DNA from: JBCCGI01 sp039029355
GTDB taxonomy: Bacteria > Planctomycetota > UBA1135 > GCA-002686595
DNA length: 7,608 bases
Assembly (NCBI GenBank): GCA_039029355.1
Contig: JBCCGI010000170.1
Coordinates: forward strand, 1 to 7,608
Direction: 5' to 3'
The notes below the pieces were generated by a model, which saw only the letters and a program-made list of their open reading frames with translations, was not told where the DNA came from and did not search any database. Below, piece by piece: positions 6,291 to 7,608 of this stretch (its first letter is position 1; the number at the start of each line of letters is the position of its first letter). The translations under genes and the position numbers were made by a program.

Positions 6291-7427
6291 ATGCGTCGCC
6301 GCCCTCCGCTCTGGCTCCTGCTGGTGCCCCTCGCCACGGCGGCGGGGCTCCTGGGGGTTGGGGTGTCGCAGAGCGCCGCGGCGCGCGAGCCGGACGAGGT
6401 GCTCTGGATCCACCCGGTCGACGTTCGGCTCGATGCGTTCCCCGATTGGGCCGACCCGCGCTGGGCGCTGGAGCTCGACGAGCTCTTCGCCTCCTGGCCG
6501 GCCTTCCGCGCCGACGACGCGCTCGCCCTGGAGGCCTTTGGCGAAGACCTGGCCTCGATTTCTTTCCTCCGCGACGTCGAGCGGCCGGCGATCGATGCCG
6601 CCGGCACCCTGCGGCTCGGCTTCCGCCTGCGCCGGCCGGTGGCCGCCCTCCGCGCCGGCGAGCGCTTCCTGACCGTCGATCGCGACGGCGTGCTGCTGAG
6701 CGGCGCCTGGCCGGCTCCGCCCCGCGTCCGCGGCTCGGCCGGCGACGCCGAGAGCGCCGGCGGCTGGCTGCCGCTGATCGATCCGGGCTCCGACGACCAG
6801 GGGCAGCGCATCTCGTTCGACGCCGCGCTCCCGGGCGACTGGCTGGTCGAGCCGGCGCACCTGTGCGCGCTCGAGGTCGCGGACAGCCTGGACGAGCACC
6901 TGGGCCGCGGCGAGCGCGACCGCCTGGGACGCGTGGTGATCAACGCCGAGCGCGAGCCCCTGGCGGGGCCCGAGGAGCCCGGCGTGCTGCTACTGCTCGA
7001 GGACGAGCGGCTGGTGCTCTTCGGCCGCGGGCCGCGCACCGCCGAGCCCGGCGAGCTGCCGGTGGAGCACAAATGGCGCTCGGTCTCCGCCGCGCTGGCG
7101 CTGCTCGCCGCGCCGGACGCCCACGGGGACGCGTCGGCCTGGGATCTGCTCGACGCGCGCTGGGACGTGCCCGAGCTGCGCTTCCGCGGCGAGGCGGCCG
7201 AGCGCGTCCACGCGCGGACGCTTCCGCCCGAGCTTCCGCCGCTCGAGCCCTCCGTGCCGGCGAGCTGGCGCGAGTCGCCCGGCTTCGAGGCCTCGGGGCG
7301 CGTGCGGCGCTCGCCGCTGCGGCGCTCCAACGCCGGTGAAGCCTTCGCCCCGGCCGGGAATGCCCCGAGCTCACCCAACGCGACGGCCCCCGGGAGCGAG
7401 CGCGCGCCGCGCGGCCGGGTGCACTAG
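6291..7427 (+). CDS. Exported or membrane-anchored protein with weak FtsQ/POTRA resemblance
   Basis: 378 residues. MRRRPP plus a hydrophobic stretch (7-26) is a signal peptide or single N-terminal anchor (possible cleavage near SQSAAA, 26-31), so the rest is extracytoplasmic. Residues about 88-136 read like a POTRA-type domain from division proteins of the FtsQ/DivIB group: LRDVERPAIDAAGTLRLGF, then RRPVAAL (114-120) and FLTVDRDGVLLSG (126-138). This echoes the family pattern of RxPVA followed by a vDxdGv strand. The second half has LVLFGRG (241-247) and LLDARWDVPELRF (286-298), loosely like the C-terminal strands of FtsQ. Residues from about 310 on are Pro/Ser/Arg-rich and disordered. The match is by eye and weak, so an unrelated secreted protein is possible. 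The gene follows the 82-residue gene by 28 bases and precedes the next start by six. Confidence 0.8.
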   Translation: MRRRPPLWLLLVPLATAAGLLGVGVSQSAAAREPDEVLWIHPVDVRLDAFPDWADPRWALELDELFASWPAFRADDALALEAFGEDLASISFLRDVERPAIDAAGTLRLGFRLRRPVAALRAGERFLTVDRDGVLLSGAWPAPPRVRGSAGDAESAGGWLPLIDPGSDDQGQRISFDAALPGDWLVEPAHLCALEVADSLDEHLGRGERDRLGRVVINAEREPLAGPEEPGVLLLLEDERLVLFGRGPRTAEPGELPVEHKWRSVSAALALLAAPDAHGDASAWDLLDARWDVPELRFRGEAAERVHARTLPPELPPLEPSVPASWRESPGFEASGRVRRSPLRRSNAGEAFAPAGNAPSSPNATAPGSERAPRGRVH

Positions 7428-7433
7428 CCCCGC

Positions 7434-7608
7434 ATGCGCCCGCTGGCGCCGGCCCTGGTCTTCCTCGCGTCGCTCGCGCCCCTGACGGCGGAGTGGGCGG
7501 GCTGGCTCGCGATGCGCGGCGAGCCGCGGCTGGCGGCCGCGCTGCTCCCGTGGCTGGCCTGGGCCGGCCTCCCGCGGCCCGGCGCCCGCGCGCCCGAGGA
7601 AATGTACG
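7434..7608 (+). CDS. Hydrophobic exported or membrane protein (N-terminal fragment)
   Basis: The first 58 codons are present and the gene runs off the right edge. ATG 7434 lies six bases after the TAG of the preceding gene, so it is probably the third gene of the operon. The N-terminus (MRPLAPALVFLASLAPLTAE) looks like a signal peptide or first membrane segment, and a second hydrophobic, Trp-rich stretch (LAAALLPWLAWAGLP, residues 33-47) suggests either a second membrane helix or a long leader. No family can be named from this part. No Shine-Dalgarno is evident; expression may depend on coupling to the upstream stop. Confidence 0.55.
   Translation, partial: MRPLAPALVFLASLAPLTAEWAGWLAMRGEPRLAAALLPWLAWAGLPRPGARAPEEMY

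Noticed and set aside
5951..7378. A 475-codon minus-strand frame opposite the plus-strand operon
   Set aside because: Very rich in Ser/Arg/Ala with no motif. The plus-strand frames there have tight spacing and a plausible export signal.
1..7608. CRISPR arrays, insertion sequences, integrases or attachment sites
   Set aside because: I saw no regularly spaced repeats, transposase motifs, or terminal inverted repeats flanking a gene.

Overview
This is a very GC-rich bacterial window (about 70% by eye) with strong G/C third-position bias. As a result most frames stay open on both strands, and only a few of those frames are genes. Tandem secreted amidohydrolases, a secreted alpha/beta-hydrolase-fold protein and a compact Ski2-like helicase suggest an environmental bacterium with many exported proteins. 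Planctomycetota is my best guess, but no marker gene is present and this is inference only.

Layout. Four genes lie on the minus strand and read right to left: the Ski2/HelY-like DExH helicase (5827 to 3698), a secreted alpha/beta-hydrolase-fold protein whose nucleophile serine is replaced by arginine (3226 to 2399), a secreted metal-dependent amidohydrolase (2193 to 841), and its paralogue (844 off the left edge). The paralogue overlaps the amidohydrolase by a GTGA junction and has lost several metal-ligand histidines. Three genes lie on the plus strand, divergent from the helicase: an 82-residue unknown protein (6014-6262), a 378-residue exported or membrane-anchored protein with weak FtsQ/POTRA resemblance (6291-7427), and the start of a hydrophobic protein (7434 to the right edge). 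A reasonable sigma-70-like promoter lies at 5917-5945.

The largest non-coding stretch, 3227-3697, has an AT-richer island at about 3370-3530. It holds two long bulged stem-loops, and on the minus strand the last one runs into a five-T tract. A smaller hairpin competes for the same bases. This resembles the end of a structured RNA, or an attenuator ahead of the hydrolase-fold gene, and matches no RNA family I recognise. A perfect 12-bp inverted repeat at 2333-2373 probably closes the hydrolase-fold transcript.

How the genes fit together. The amidohydrolase pair is clearly co-translated, and conserved SGQT and PGTRAK segments show that the two are paralogues; an active/inactive partnership is plausible. 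The helicase is probably an independent RNA-metabolism gene. The plus-strand genes form one tight operon of unproven function, possibly envelope-related.
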